Source: Cloacibacillus porcorum
GTDB taxonomy: Bacteria > Synergistota > Synergistia > Synergistales > Synergistaceae
NCBI RefSeq assembly: GCF_001701045.1
Contig: NZ_CP016757.1
Location: forward strand, 3,064,219-3,128,218
Length of the DNA stretch: 64,000 nucleotides
Direction of reading: 5' to 3'
Each line of letters begins with the position of its first letter. The stretch's first letter is position 1. The translations under genes and the position numbers were made by a program. This document shows, in pieces, positions 27,166 to 36,035 of the stretch. Below the pieces are notes generated by a model. It did not search any database. It worked only from the letters and a program-made list of their open reading frames with translations, and was not told the origin of the DNA.

Positions 27166-27231
27166 TGCATCGCGCCGGACGTTCTCCGCGAAAGCCAACG
27201 GAATTCGTCACCGATACGGGTTTTTAGGGGG

Positions 27232-27259
27232 TTGCCAAAAATCATTGGCGTGCTATAAT
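27232..27259 (+). promoter_or_regulatory. Promoter of tRNA-Asn
   Basis: TTGCCA (27232-27237), a 16-base spacer and TATAAT (27254-27259), 28 bases before the tRNA. Confidence 0.8.
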
Positions 27260-27287
27260 ATCCCCTGTCGAGTTTTCGACCTGATAT

Positions 27288-27363
27288 TCCTCGATGGCGC
27301 AATCGGCAGCGCGGGTGGCTGTTAACCACTAGGTTCGAGGTTCGAGTCCTCGTCGAGGAGCCA
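27288..27363 (+). tRNA. tRNA-Asn (anticodon GTT)
   Basis: 76 bases including encoded CCA. The acceptor stem is TCCTCGA/TCGAGGA with discriminator G. The anticodon arm GTGG-CTGTTAA-CCAC has GTT at 27321-27323, and the T arm contains GGTTCGAGTCC. It is a single tRNA transcript with its own promoter and terminator. Confidence 0.97.
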
Positions 27364-27372
27364 GCCGATAGT

Positions 27373-27411
27373 ATGGCATTCTGTACCGCAGGGTACGGGA
27401 TGCCATTTTTT
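27373..27411 (+). terminator. Terminator after tRNA-Asn
   Basis: A long stem ATGGCATTCTGTACC/GGTACGGGATGCCAT with a GCA loop and one or two mismatches, then TTTTTT. Confidence 0.9.
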
Positions 27412-27553
27412 ATAAGCCTGTATTCCATTTACGAACGGCTTTCTGCCCGGCATTTCAAACAAACGGCGGAGACGAGCCTCTTTTGTGAAGAGGGCGCGCC
27501 TCCGCCAATAACTTATTTTCACCGCCTGCGGTGCCGCCGCGGGCGACTATTCT

Positions 27554-28450
27554 CTATTCCCGCTCCCTGAGGCTCACGCCGTTGAGTTTTTCATAGTAGA
27601 GGCCCAGCGCGCCGTGGTCCAGGGTGTCGTTTCCCTCGCCGGCCAGCGCGATCATCATCTCGGCAACCTGCGCCGATAGGGGGGCGGAGCTGCCGATGGA
27701 GCGGCTTGTCTCCAGCACGTTCCAGTAATCCTTGATGTGCAGAGCGATGCGGAAGCCGGGGTCGTAGCGCCCCTCAAACATTCTCGGGGCCTTATCCTCC
27801 AGACACTGGCTCCCCGCGAGTCCCTTGCGGATCGCCTCGAAGACCCGGCGGGGCTCGACGCCGCATCTCTTGGCGAGGCTCATACCCTCGGCGACGGCGG
27901 CGATATTTATTCCAACGATCATCTGGTTAACAAGCTTTGTGATCTGCCCCGCGCCGAGCTCACCGACAAGCGAGACACTGGCCCCCATTTTGGAGAGGAT
28001 ATCTTTAACACGCTCGAAGACCTCGCTTTTGCCGCCGACCATGATCGCCAGGGTGCCCTTTTCGGCCTTTTCCTGCCCGCCGCTGACCGGCGCGTCAAGC
28101 ATCTCCACCCCGCGTTCAGCGAGGGCGCCGCCCAGCGAACGGCTGACAAGCGGCGCGATCGAACTCATGTCGACCACAACCTGTCCCCCGCGGCAGCCGT
28201 GGATGATGCCGTTATCCCCCAGCACGACCTCGCTCACCTGCGGCGAGTTGGGCAGCATGGTGATGATGACCTCTCCCGCCTTCGCGGCGACATCCGCCGG
28301 CGAACAGCCGCGCTCCGCTCCCGCCGATACGAGTTTTTCGACCGAGGCCTCCGCAATATCGTAGACGACCAGGGAGTAACCCGCGGCAATCAGGTTTTTT
28401 GCCATCGGCACCCCCATGATTCCCAGTCCGATGAAGCCAATTTTGCTCAT
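27554..28450 (-). CDS. Beta-hydroxyacid dehydrogenase (tartronate-semialdehyde reductase/3-hydroxyisobutyrate dehydrogenase family)
   Basis: 298 residues. The N-terminal NAD(P) motif is IGFIGLGIMGVPMAKNL (4-20), the substrate motif DAPVSGGQEKAEKGTL is near residue 120, and the catalytic lysine lies in GAGQITKLVNQM (about 171). This fits GarR/GlxR or related reductases. It ends a leftward gene set with a D-2-hydroxyacid dehydrogenase, a dipeptidase and an amino-acid ABC importer. GGAGGG precedes the ATG by 7 bases. It is a paralogue of the gene at 38319; 2-(hydroxymethyl)glutarate dehydrogenase belongs to the same family. Confidence 0.85.
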   Translation of the reverse strand: MSKIGFIGLGIMGVPMAKNLIAAGYSLVVYDIAEASVEKLVSAGAERGCSPADVAAKAGEVIITMLPNSPQVSEVVLGDNGIIHGCRGGQVVVDMSSIAPLVSRSLGGALAERGVEMLDAPVSGGQEKAEKGTLAIMVGGKSEVFERVKDILSKMGASVSLVGELGAGQITKLVNQMIVGINIAAVAEGMSLAKRCGVEPRRVFEAIRKGLAGSQCLEDKAPRMFEGRYDPGFRIALHIKDYWNVLETSRSIGSSAPLSAQVAEMMIALAGEGNDTLDHGALGLYYEKLNGVSLRERE

Positions 28451-28510
28451 TTACATCCCTCCAGAATTAATGACGGTTTTTGTTCCGCTGCGCGGCTGAC
28501 GCCCCGCGCA

Positions 28511-29542
28511 CTAAAATTCCTTTTTGATATCGACGATGTTTTTCAGCGGACGACCGGCCAGCTCATTGCGCACGTTTTCGATTGTGAGGTCTAAGGTGAG
28601 CGGCATGTAGTTTATCACGTCATCGGACGAGACATGCGGCGTAATGGTCAGGTTCGGCGTCTTCCAGAGGATGGAATCGGCGGGCAGCGGCTCCGGCTCG
28701 AAGACGTCGAGGATCGCGCAGCAGAGTTCGCCGTTCCGCAGTTTGCGGTCGAGCGCGTCGTGGTCGAGAAGCGCGCCGCGCGAGATGTTCATCAGCCCCG
28801 CGTGCTTCGGCAGCCAGCCCAGCACCTCTTCGTTGAAGAATCCGCGCGTCTCCTCCGTCGCCGGCGCGGCGATGGCCAGGAAATCGGCGTCGGCCAGCTC
28901 TTCTTTCAGCCTGTCGATTCCGTATACCGCCTCACAGCAGGGATGTTCCTTCACATAGGGGTCGATCGCGATCACGCGGAGGCCCATTCTGTGCGCCTGT
29001 CTGGCGATTTCGCCGCCCTGGCTGCCAGCGCCGAAGATGACGAGTTTTTTCCCCTTGATCACCGAGGTGAAGATGCGGTCCCACTTGCCGTTGCGCTGCG
29101 CAGTAGCCAGGCAGGGCATCTGCGCGTTGAGCATCGCCAGGAACATCGCGAAGGATTCTCCCGATTTCGGCAGATGCACGCCCCTGTTGTTTATGATGGT
29201 CACGCCCTCCGGCACCCAGTCAAACGGGGTTGCGTGCTCAATACCGGCGCTGATGAAGTGTATCCAGCGCAGGTTTGGAGCGTAGGAGGCCATGTCTTTC
29301 GTCGGGAAACAGAAGCCAACCATTATATCCGCCGTCTTCATATAGTCGTAATATTCTTTGAGATCTTCTTCCGTCCACTGCTCCACCGGGTCCACGACGC
29401 TGCTGCCGAGGGTTATATGAATCTTGTCCACTATATCGGCGTTCTTCTTCAGAAGAGCCTTTACATGCCCCTCTGTGGCGATAAATATCGGAGACGAACT
29501 GCGGCTGTTTTCGATGTGAATATGGATCTTTCCTTCGTACAT
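28511..29542 (-). CDS. D-isomer-specific 2-hydroxyacid dehydrogenase
   Basis: 343 residues, GhrA-like. The NAD(P)-binding GAGSQGGEIARQAHRMG is near residue 175, SRGALLDHDALDRKL carries the catalytic Arg region near 262, and the ITPHVSS histidine is near 312. It would reduce a 2-keto acid to a D-2-hydroxy acid in the cytoplasm. The start at 29542 has GGGAGG 8 bases upstream; the ORF to 29650 adds residues without support. Its place after an importer and peptidase suggests disposal of keto acids from amino acid fermentation. Confidence 0.85.
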   Translation of the reverse strand: MYEGKIHIHIENSRSSSPIFIATEGHVKALLKKNADIVDKIHITLGSSVVDPVEQWTEEDLKEYYDYMKTADIMVGFCFPTKDMASYAPNLRWIHFISAGIEHATPFDWVPEGVTIINNRGVHLPKSGESFAMFLAMLNAQMPCLATAQRNGKWDRIFTSVIKGKKLVIFGAGSQGGEIARQAHRMGLRVIAIDPYVKEHPCCEAVYGIDRLKEELADADFLAIAAPATEETRGFFNEEVLGWLPKHAGLMNISRGALLDHDALDRKLRNGELCCAILDVFEPEPLPADSILWKTPNLTITPHVSSDDVINYMPLTLDLTIENVRNELAGRPLKNIVDIKKEF

Positions 29543-29704
29543 TGTAAAGACCTCCCTGTTTTTGTTTCGCCCGGCAAAGCGGGCGCTTTTGTCTGTCTGT
29601 AATTTATATTCGCTGAACGCGGGTATGGAGCCATCTGCCGCGGCGCTCACTATTGCGCCGCGTATACCTGCCCTCTCGGACGGCCCGTATGACGGAGACG
29701 CCGC

Positions 29705-31123
29705 TCAGCGTCCCCTTAATTCCTCGGCGGCCAAATCCTGCAGCTGACAGAGCGCCAGTATGTAAACCTTAAGCGCCTCTTTGAGAGAGGGGATATATGA
29801 GGCTTCGTTCGGCGCGTGGTCCGAGGCGACGAATGAGGGGCGCGGAGTGTAATCATCTCCGGGGCCGAATCCCACGGCGTTTTTGAAGCGTCTGGCATAT
29901 GTGCCGCCGAACATGGTATAGGCCTCGGCCGGATGTCCCGTTATCTCCGTGTAGGCTGAGAGCAGCACCTTTATCGCGGGCGAATCCGGCGAGATATAGA
30001 ATGGCTCCAGGATCTCTCCTCCGCCAAACTGTGCGTTGTGGGCGGCGGCCACCTTGGAGAGGGCTTTTTTGAGCTCTTCGCCGCTGACGCACTCAGGATA
30101 ACGGATGTTCATATCCTGGCGCACGACGCCGCCCTCCTGCGAGATGATGCCGCCGATGCTGGTCAGCTGCCCCAGCAGTTTGCCGGTGCAGGCGATCCCC
30201 AGCCCCTCGCCGTAGGCGTTGGAATGGATTTTATGCAGCAGCTCTAAGAACTGTCTCTCGTCGGCGTCGCCGATGCCGTTGTCGAGCAGGAAATCGGTCA
30301 GGATGCCAATAGCGTTATGTTTGCCGTCCGGGTGCGCCGCATGGCCGCCGATACCCTGGGCCTCTACTAAAAACAAACCGTCCTCTTTGGGGGTAACGGT
30401 GATTCCCTTCGTCTCCTTGAAGCTCTTTCCGGGAGCGTGGACCACGCAGGAGGCCCGGCCCGGGATGGAATTGCTCGCGTTGCCGGCCGCGAAGGATGAA
30501 ATGCTGGTAAAGACCGGCGCGGAGGAGAATACGCCGCCGGCATACATGCCCTTTTCACCGATGCTGACGGGAAAGTCCACATCGGGGGTGAAGCAGAAGA
30601 TCGGCTCCGGGTTGCGCTCGAGATAGTAGGGGACGTCGTGCATGCCGCACTCTTCGTCGCAGCCCATCATTACGCGGATTCCATAGTTGAGGGGTCTGCC
30701 GGAACGCGCGAGGAACGCCGCCGCGTAGAGCGAGAGTATCACCGCACCCTTGTTGTCGCTGATACCGCGCCCGATCAGCCAGCCATCTTTCTCAGTCAAA
30801 ACATAGGGATCGGAGCTCCAGCCCTCGCCCTCGGGAACGACGTCGACGTGGGCGATAACGCCTATGTGTTCTTCATGCTTTCCCGGAAGGTCGGCCCAGC
30901 CCACATAACCGTCGCCGTCGTTGACCGCGAAACCGAGGCGTTCGGCAATCGCCATGGCGGAATCGAGGGCGTTTCTCGGACCGCGGCCAAAGGGAGCGCC
31001 CTCTTCCGCCGGTCCCTTTACGCTGCGCTTCGATACCAGCTCGGCCATATCGTTTAAGATGTCTTTTTCATTTTTCTCAACGAAAGCCTCGATTTCCTGG
31101 AGCAGTTGCTTTTTTTCCATCAT
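29705..31123 (-). CDS. pepV: M20-family dipeptidase, PepV type
   Basis: 472 residues, normal for PepV. The zinc ligands and catalytic residues are visible: H92 and D94 in IAHVDVVPEG, D123 in GISDNKG, E157/E158 in GCDEECGM, and a histidine in the SDHAPNE region near the end. It hydrolyses dipeptides, often with N-terminal beta-Ala or D-Ala, releasing amino acids in the cytoplasm. Two ATG codons stand in tandem; GAGGGG is upstream and fits the second slightly better. It follows livF by 88 bases on the same strand. Confidence 0.88.
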   Translation of the reverse strand: MMEKKQLLQEIEAFVEKNEKDILNDMAELVSKRSVKGPAEEGAPFGRGPRNALDSAMAIAERLGFAVNDGDGYVGWADLPGKHEEHIGVIAHVDVVPEGEGWSSDPYVLTEKDGWLIGRGISDNKGAVILSLYAAAFLARSGRPLNYGIRVMMGCDEECGMHDVPYYLERNPEPIFCFTPDVDFPVSIGEKGMYAGGVFSSAPVFTSISSFAAGNASNSIPGRASCVVHAPGKSFKETKGITVTPKEDGLFLVEAQGIGGHAAHPDGKHNAIGILTDFLLDNGIGDADERQFLELLHKIHSNAYGEGLGIACTGKLLGQLTSIGGIISQEGGVVRQDMNIRYPECVSGEELKKALSKVAAAHNAQFGGGEILEPFYISPDSPAIKVLLSAYTEITGHPAEAYTMFGGTYARRFKNAVGFGPGDDYTPRPSFVASDHAPNEASYIPSLKEALKVYILALCQLQDLAAEELRGR

Positions 31124-31210
31124 GGTCCCCTCTTTCTTTTGATAACCCGCTCGAATATCCGAACAGTTTTGATCTATCCCAGAAATACCGCCATAAACCG
31201 CGCGGAGACG

Positions 31211-31948
31211 CTATTCATCCTCTGCCAGCTGCTGAATGCCCAAATATTCCTGCTGTATGGACGGGTCATTGAGAAGCGCCGCGCCGGTACCCTCGCGGGT
31301 AATGCTGCCGGTCTTAATGACATAGGCGCGGTTGGCCACCTCAAGGGCCAAAAAGGCGTTTTGTTCGACGATCATGATCGTCTGCCCCCTCTCCCTGTTC
31401 AGCTGCAGTATCTTTTCAAAGAGTTCATCGACGATGATCGGCGCGAGCCCCAAAGAGGGTTCGTCCATACAAAGCAGCTTCGGATGGGCCATAAGCGCGC
31501 GCCCTACGGCAAGCATCTGCTGCTCGCCGCCGGAGAGGGTGCCGCCCCTCTGTTTCAGGCGCTCCCTGAGCCGCGGGAACAGCGCCAGCACCTCTTCAAA
31601 GTCTCTCTCTATCGACTCTTTAGGGTCCTTACGGCTGAAGGTGCTCACAATAAGGTTTTCTTTGACCGTCAGATTGGGGAAGATACGCCGCCCCTCGGGA
31701 ACGAGCGAAATACCCTTAGCCATCGTCTCGTAGGCGGTATGGGGGAGACGCTCCCCACAGAATGTAACTGTTCCCGACTTTATCGCCTTATCTCCGGCGA
31801 TGGCCCGTAAGAGCGTGGACTTACCCGCGCCGTTGGCGCCGACCACGGAGACGATCTCCCCCTCATCAATATAGAGAGAGACGTCCTGCAGGGCGTGAAT
31901 GCCGCCGTAGTATACGTTTAGCGAATCGACCTCTAAGAACTTGCTCAC
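31211..31948 (-). CDS. livF: Branched-chain/hydrophobic amino acid ABC transporter ATPase LivF
   Basis: 245 residues. Walker A GANGAGKST near residue 36, signature LSGGEQQML near 137, Walker B LLCMDEPSLGLAP near 158. LivF-class ATPase energising import through LivHM. Its ATG overlaps the livG stop (4 bases). Confidence 0.93.
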   Translation of the reverse strand: MSKFLEVDSLNVYYGGIHALQDVSLYIDEGEIVSVVGANGAGKSTLLRAIAGDKAIKSGTVTFCGERLPHTAYETMAKGISLVPEGRRIFPNLTVKENLIVSTFSRKDPKESIERDFEEVLALFPRLRERLKQRGGTLSGGEQQMLAVGRALMAHPKLLCMDEPSLGLAPIIVDELFEKILQLNRERGQTIMIVEQNAFLALEVANRAYVIKTGSITREGTGAALLNDPSIQQEYLGIQQLAEDE

Positions 31949-32730
31949 GCTTTACGCCTCCGTTCTCCCAAATAGGCCTTGATGACCTGGGGATCTGTCT
32001 GGATCTGCTTCGGCGTTCCCTCCGCCAGGACCTTGCCCAGGTTCAGTACATAGATCCGCGAACATAGCTTCATCACGATGTCTATATGGTGTTCAATCAT
32101 CACGACGGTCAGGTTGAAGGTCTTGTAAATGCCGCGCAGAAGCTCTATCAGCTCGTTGCACTCGTCGTTATTCATCCCCGCCGCCGGCTCGTCGAGCAAA
32201 AGCAGCTTCGGAGAGGCCGCCAGAGCGCGCGCGATCTCAAGGCGGCGCTGCAGGCCGTAGGGCAGCGTGCCCGCCTGGCGGTCCTTATGTTCCACGAGCC
32301 CCATTATCGAAAGAAATTCCAACGCGCGCTTCTCGGTATCGATCTGAACTCGTTTTACCGACGGAAGGCCCAGCATCGCCGCCCACACAGAATACTTCGG
32401 CGTGCTGTGCATCGGGATGGAAACATTATCAAGTACGGTCATCTTGGGAAAGAGGCGGATATTCTGAAAGGTCCTGCTGATGCCGTAGTTAGCGATCTTA
32501 GAGGGCGGCTTGCGCACCAGATTTTCCCCGTTAAAGAGGATCTTGCCCTCCGAAGGCCTTATATAGCCGGTGATAGAGTTAAAGAAGGTCGTCTTTCCCG
32601 CGCCGTTCGGCCCGATAAGCCCCACAAACTCATTTTCGTTTACCTGTACGCTGACATCCTCTAACGCGCGCAGTCCGCCAAAGGCGATACTCATATGGCT
32701 GACGTCAAGTATCGGCGTCTGACTAGTCAT
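31945..32730 (-). CDS. livG: Branched-chain/hydrophobic amino acid ABC transporter ATPase LivG
   Basis: 261 residues. Walker A GPNGAGKTT near residue 41. The LivG/HAAT-specific insertion follows (SRTFQNIRLFPKMTVLDN), then the LPYGLQRRLEIARAL signature and the LLLDEPAAGMN Walker B. It pairs with LivF. The start overlaps the livM stop by 8 bases. Confidence 0.93.
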   Translation of the reverse strand: MTSQTPILDVSHMSIAFGGLRALEDVSVQVNENEFVGLIGPNGAGKTTFFNSITGYIRPSEGKILFNGENLVRKPPSKIANYGISRTFQNIRLFPKMTVLDNVSIPMHSTPKYSVWAAMLGLPSVKRVQIDTEKRALEFLSIMGLVEHKDRQAGTLPYGLQRRLEIARALAASPKLLLLDEPAAGMNNDECNELIELLRGIYKTFNLTVVMIEHHIDIVMKLCSRIYVLNLGKVLAEGTPKQIQTDPQVIKAYLGERRRKA

Positions 32731-33592
32731 TCGTCTTCACCCCTGTCCTTTTAAACAGATCTTCCAGCCATTTAAAGGAGATCTCCCGATATCCCATAAG
32801 GCCTTCGGGCTTGAACTGCATGATGATAACGAAGGCCGCGCCGTAGAAGACAAGGCGCCAGAGCACCAGGAAGCGCAGGACCTCAGGAAGAATAACGAGA
32901 AAGACCGTCGCCAGTATCGGCCCGGAGAGGCTGCACATACCGCCCAGAACAACCGCGGCCAGCAGATCGTCGGATTTTGCCTCCGCAAAGGTGGTGGGGG
33001 CGATATAGGTCGCGAAGAATGAAAAGAGCCCGCCGGAGATACCTCCGTAAAAGGCGCTTATCATCAGAGCGATCAGCTTCGCCTTAACGGTGTCGACCCC
33101 TACCATTTCAGCGGCCAGCTCCTGCTGGTTGATGGCGATACAGTTTTTTCCATAGTGAGATTTCAAAAAATTTCTCATGAGCCAGACCATTATCACAGTT
33201 ATGGGAAGCACGGTCCATATCGTGGTCAGCCGCGGTATATCGGAGATGCCGTGGGCCCCCTCAAAAAACGGGTATATATTGGAAATGGTGATGCGGACTA
33301 CCGCGACGAAGCCCAGCATGACGATGGCAAAGGCGTCGCCAGCCATCTTATTCCGCAGGGCCGGGTAACCAATAATCACGCTCACGATCACCGCGCAGAT
33401 TCCCCCGCAGAGAAGGGCGGGCAGGAAGGGAACGCCGAAATGCTTGAACAGTATGACGGCCGCATATCCCCCAACCGCCAGAAACCCGGCGTGCCCGATG
33501 GAAAAGATGCCGGTATATCCGGTGAGCAGGACCAGTCCGGCGACGGCGATTATGTTTACGCAGGCGAAGATCATGAGGGAAGAAATATACAT
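32723..33592 (-). CDS. livM: Branched-chain/hydrophobic amino acid ABC permease LivM
   Basis: 289 residues, about 9 hydrophobic segments. LLTGYTGIFSIGHAGFLAVGGY near residue 22 (read as LLTGYTGIFS then IGHAGFLAVGG) and the GGMCSLSGPI motif near 235 are typical of LivM permeases. AAGGAAGG lies upstream of the ATG. It forms the heterodimeric channel with LivH. Confidence 0.92.
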   Translation of the reverse strand: MYISSLMIFACVNIIAVAGLVLLTGYTGIFSIGHAGFLAVGGYAAVILFKHFGVPFLPALLCGGICAVIVSVIIGYPALRNKMAGDAFAIVMLGFVAVVRITISNIYPFFEGAHGISDIPRLTTIWTVLPITVIMVWLMRNFLKSHYGKNCIAINQQELAAEMVGVDTVKAKLIALMISAFYGGISGGLFSFFATYIAPTTFAEAKSDDLLAAVVLGGMCSLSGPILATVFLVILPEVLRFLVLWRLVFYGAAFVIIMQFKPEGLMGYREISFKWLEDLFKRTGVKTND

Positions 33593-33608
33593 GCTCTACT
33601 CACCTTCC

Positions 33609-34493
33609 TTACAGTTTGTCACTGGTGTCGGTCCCGAGAATTCCGTTCGGGAGGAAGACCAGCACGACAATCAAGATTCCAAACGAGAAGAGGTCGCGGT
33701 ACGCGGAAGAGATATATCCGGAGATTATCGTCTCCAGTACGCCGAGAATGAAACCGCCCAGCACCGCTCCCGGCAGGCTGCCCAGCCCGCCGATGACGCT
33801 CGAAATAAACGCTTTGCTGGAAATGGCGCCCAGCGTGGGATAGACCGCGTACTTCATCCCTGTAAAGGTACCGGCGATCGCGGCGGTGATTCCCGAAATC
33901 GCGAACACTATCAGCGAGACCTTATTTACGTTGATGCCCATAAGTCCGGCCGTATCGGTATCGTGCGCGCTCGCCCTGATCGCGATCCCGTATTTCGTCC
34001 TCTCAATAAAGATCCACAATACGGCAAGCGCGGCCAGAGAGACCAACAGCGACAGGATATCGATTGAGCCGATCTTGATTTTTCCAACGGCCAGGACTCT
34101 GAATGGCAGCGAGATGTTCAGACTCCTCAAATTTGCGCTCATCCATATCGTCATCAGGTTTTGGAGCAATATATTGACGCCCATCGCGGAGATCATCAGA
34201 AAAAGACGCGAGGCCTTCAGCCTGCGCAGCGAGCGATAGGCTACCAGCTCAGTAATTATAGAGATAATAATACCTATTATGATGGCGCCGCAGAGGCCGG
34301 CGGCGAGAGAGGTCATCCCCAGATTCTTGACGACAAAATACGCGCCGTATGCGGAACACATCATAATCGCGCCGAAGGCAAAGTTGGTAAACTTAAAAAT
34401 ACTGTATATCAGCGCATAACCGACCGCGAGAAGCGCGTAGATAGCGCCGATGGAAAATCCCGTTACAAGCTGTTGTATAAAAAGCGTCGACAT
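33609..34493 (-). CDS. livH: Branched-chain/hydrophobic amino acid ABC permease LivH
   Basis: 294 residues with about 8 membrane segments. The N-terminal GFSIGAIYALLAVGYALIY and the GGLGSLPGAVLGG motif near residue 230 identify LivH. The start is the ATG at 34493 with CGGAG 9 bases upstream; the TTG at 34505 would leave no room for a ribosome site. It follows an attenuating hairpin after the binding-protein gene. Confidence 0.9.
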   Translation of the reverse strand: MSTLFIQQLVTGFSIGAIYALLAVGYALIYSIFKFTNFAFGAIMMCSAYGAYFVVKNLGMTSLAAGLCGAIIIGIIISIITELVAYRSLRRLKASRLFLMISAMGVNILLQNLMTIWMSANLRSLNISLPFRVLAVGKIKIGSIDILSLLVSLAALAVLWIFIERTKYGIAIRASAHDTDTAGLMGINVNKVSLIVFAISGITAAIAGTFTGMKYAVYPTLGAISSKAFISSVIGGLGSLPGAVLGGFILGVLETIISGYISSAYRDLFSFGILIVVLVFLPNGILGTDTSDKL

Positions 34494-34521
34494 TATTTTA
34501 TTCAACTCCGTTTGTAGGATA

Positions 34522-34552
34522 AAGCGGGGAGGATCTTCATCCGCCCCCGCTT
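34522..34552 (-). terminator. Partial terminator/hairpin between binding protein and livH
   Basis: Stem AAGCGGGG/CCCCGCTT with a 15-base loop is followed on the minus strand by TTTATCC. A weak stop like this usually lets the binding protein be made in excess over the permease. Confidence 0.55.
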
Positions 34553-34630
34553 ACCACAGAATTTCTGCAGACTCCGGGACAGCGCGGGCCGCCCTTATTC
34601 CGACAGCTTCAAGTTTTGAAACGGCGACAT

Positions 34631-35827
34631 TTATTTGGTGGGCTTAAACGTCTTAAGGTGATGATACTTGCTGTCTTTTATCTGAAGAATCGTGACGCTC
34701 TTATTCAGAGGATTGTGGGTCTTGGGATCGATGGTGAACGACTCAGTGAACAGAGGAACGTTCTTTGCGCTCTCAAGAGCTTTTTTGAGTACCTCACCGT
34801 CGAAGCTCTTTGTCTTTTTCACAGCCCACTCGAGGAGCATAATGCCGTCCATGCCGTAGTAGGCGTAGATATTGGCCTTATATCCGGTCTTTTTATGTCT
34901 CGCGTCAAAGGCCTTTTTATAGTCCGCATATTCAGGGGCGTCGTCGGTCATCGGCGTGGAAAGATAGGCGCCCTCAACCTGGGGACCGGCGGTCTCCATC
35001 AGCTCCGGCGCGTAGACGCCGTCCGGGAAGAGATAGGTGAACTCAAGTCCCAGCTGCTCCGCCTGCTTGGCGATCAGCGTGGCATATTTATATTCGCACG
35101 CCGGGGAATAAAGCACCTTGGCGCCGCTGTTGTCGATCGCCGAAAGCTGCGCGCGGAACTCCACGTCGCTTGTCTGATAAGACTGCGCGTTGACAATCTT
35201 GCCGCCCAGCCGCTTAAATTCATCGGTGAAATACTTCAGGATGCCCTGCGCATAAAGGTCGTCTACGCCGGCGATCGTCGCCACCTCTTTGATTCCAAGT
35301 TCCTTAAAGGCAAAGTTAGCCATCGCGCTCCCCTGGTAGGAGTCGGCGAATGAGACTCTGAACATATAGGGATGGACGGCGCCGGTGTCCTCGTTCACCG
35401 TGACTTTGGCGTTCGTCGCCCCTATCGTGATGCAGGGGGTCTTCGATTCGTTGCAGAGCTGTACGATAGGTATCGCATAACGGCTGCCGGTGGGACCGAC
35501 GATGGCGATGACCTTGTCCTGCTGGATCATCTTGTTGACGGCCGTCACCGATTCCGTCAGCGCGTCGCGTCCGGCGTCATAGGAGATAAGCTCCAGCTTC
35601 TTGCCAAGCCAGCCGCCCTTCGCGTTGACCTCTTTGATGTAGTCCTCTATCGCCAGCTTTGGCGGAATATCCGTGTACGCTCCCGAACCGGTAAGGTTGG
35701 CCAGATAGCCGATCTTGATCGTATCCCCGCTCCATCTGTCGGACATCGCCGCCTCGGCAGAGCTGAGACCGCCAAGCATCGTTACGGCCAGCATGATGAT
35801 CATTAACGCAAAAAATCTCTTCTTCAT
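34631..35827 (-). CDS. Amino acid ABC transporter substrate-binding protein (HAAT family)
   Basis: 398 residues with a Sec signal peptide (1-26, ending SSAEA). The mature protein begins IKIGYLANLTGSGAYTDI, the LivJ/LivK-type type I periplasmic binding fold; GPTGSRYAIPIVQLCNE lies near residue 114 and TPCITIGATNA near 131. It delivers branched-chain or other hydrophobic amino acids to LivHMGF. The exact ligand is not readable. It is the first structural gene after the FadR-type regulator, with a 200-base structured gap between them. Confidence 0.88.
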   Translation of the reverse strand: MKKRFFALMIIMLAVTMLGGLSSAEAAMSDRWSGDTIKIGYLANLTGSGAYTDIPPKLAIEDYIKEVNAKGGWLGKKLELISYDAGRDALTESVTAVNKMIQQDKVIAIVGPTGSRYAIPIVQLCNESKTPCITIGATNAKVTVNEDTGAVHPYMFRVSFADSYQGSAMANFAFKELGIKEVATIAGVDDLYAQGILKYFTDEFKRLGGKIVNAQSYQTSDVEFRAQLSAIDNSGAKVLYSPACEYKYATLIAKQAEQLGLEFTYLFPDGVYAPELMETAGPQVEGAYLSTPMTDDAPEYADYKKAFDARHKKTGYKANIYAYYGMDGIMLLEWAVKKTKSFDGEVLKKALESAKNVPLFTESFTIDPKTHNPLNKSVTILQIKDSKYHHLKTFKPTK

Positions 35828-35867
35828 TACAGTACCTCCTTAAAAATACGCACACTAGAGAGCGACT

Positions 35868-35996
35868 AACTGCTTCGGCTCACTACAACAACAGTACGAG
35901 GCTCTAAAAAGAGCTTCGTCTTAGCGTTCTGAGGCAACAAAACATCTGCCTCATGCCTTTTAGGCATGACGTTCATCCCTTCATGCAGTTACTATT
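35868..35996 (-). promoter_or_regulatory. Hairpin-rich leader upstream of the amino acid binding protein
   Basis: On the minus strand three short stems follow each other: ATGCCT-AAA-AGGCAT, GAGGCA...TGCCTC, and GCTCT-TTTT-AGAGC. No clean terminator follows. The row may end the regulator transcript and/or regulate the importer; no known riboswitch class was recognised. Confidence 0.4.
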
Positions 35997-36035
35997 TGGG
36001 CATCCACCCTCCTCTTGTGTTAAGTGCGGCGCTCG

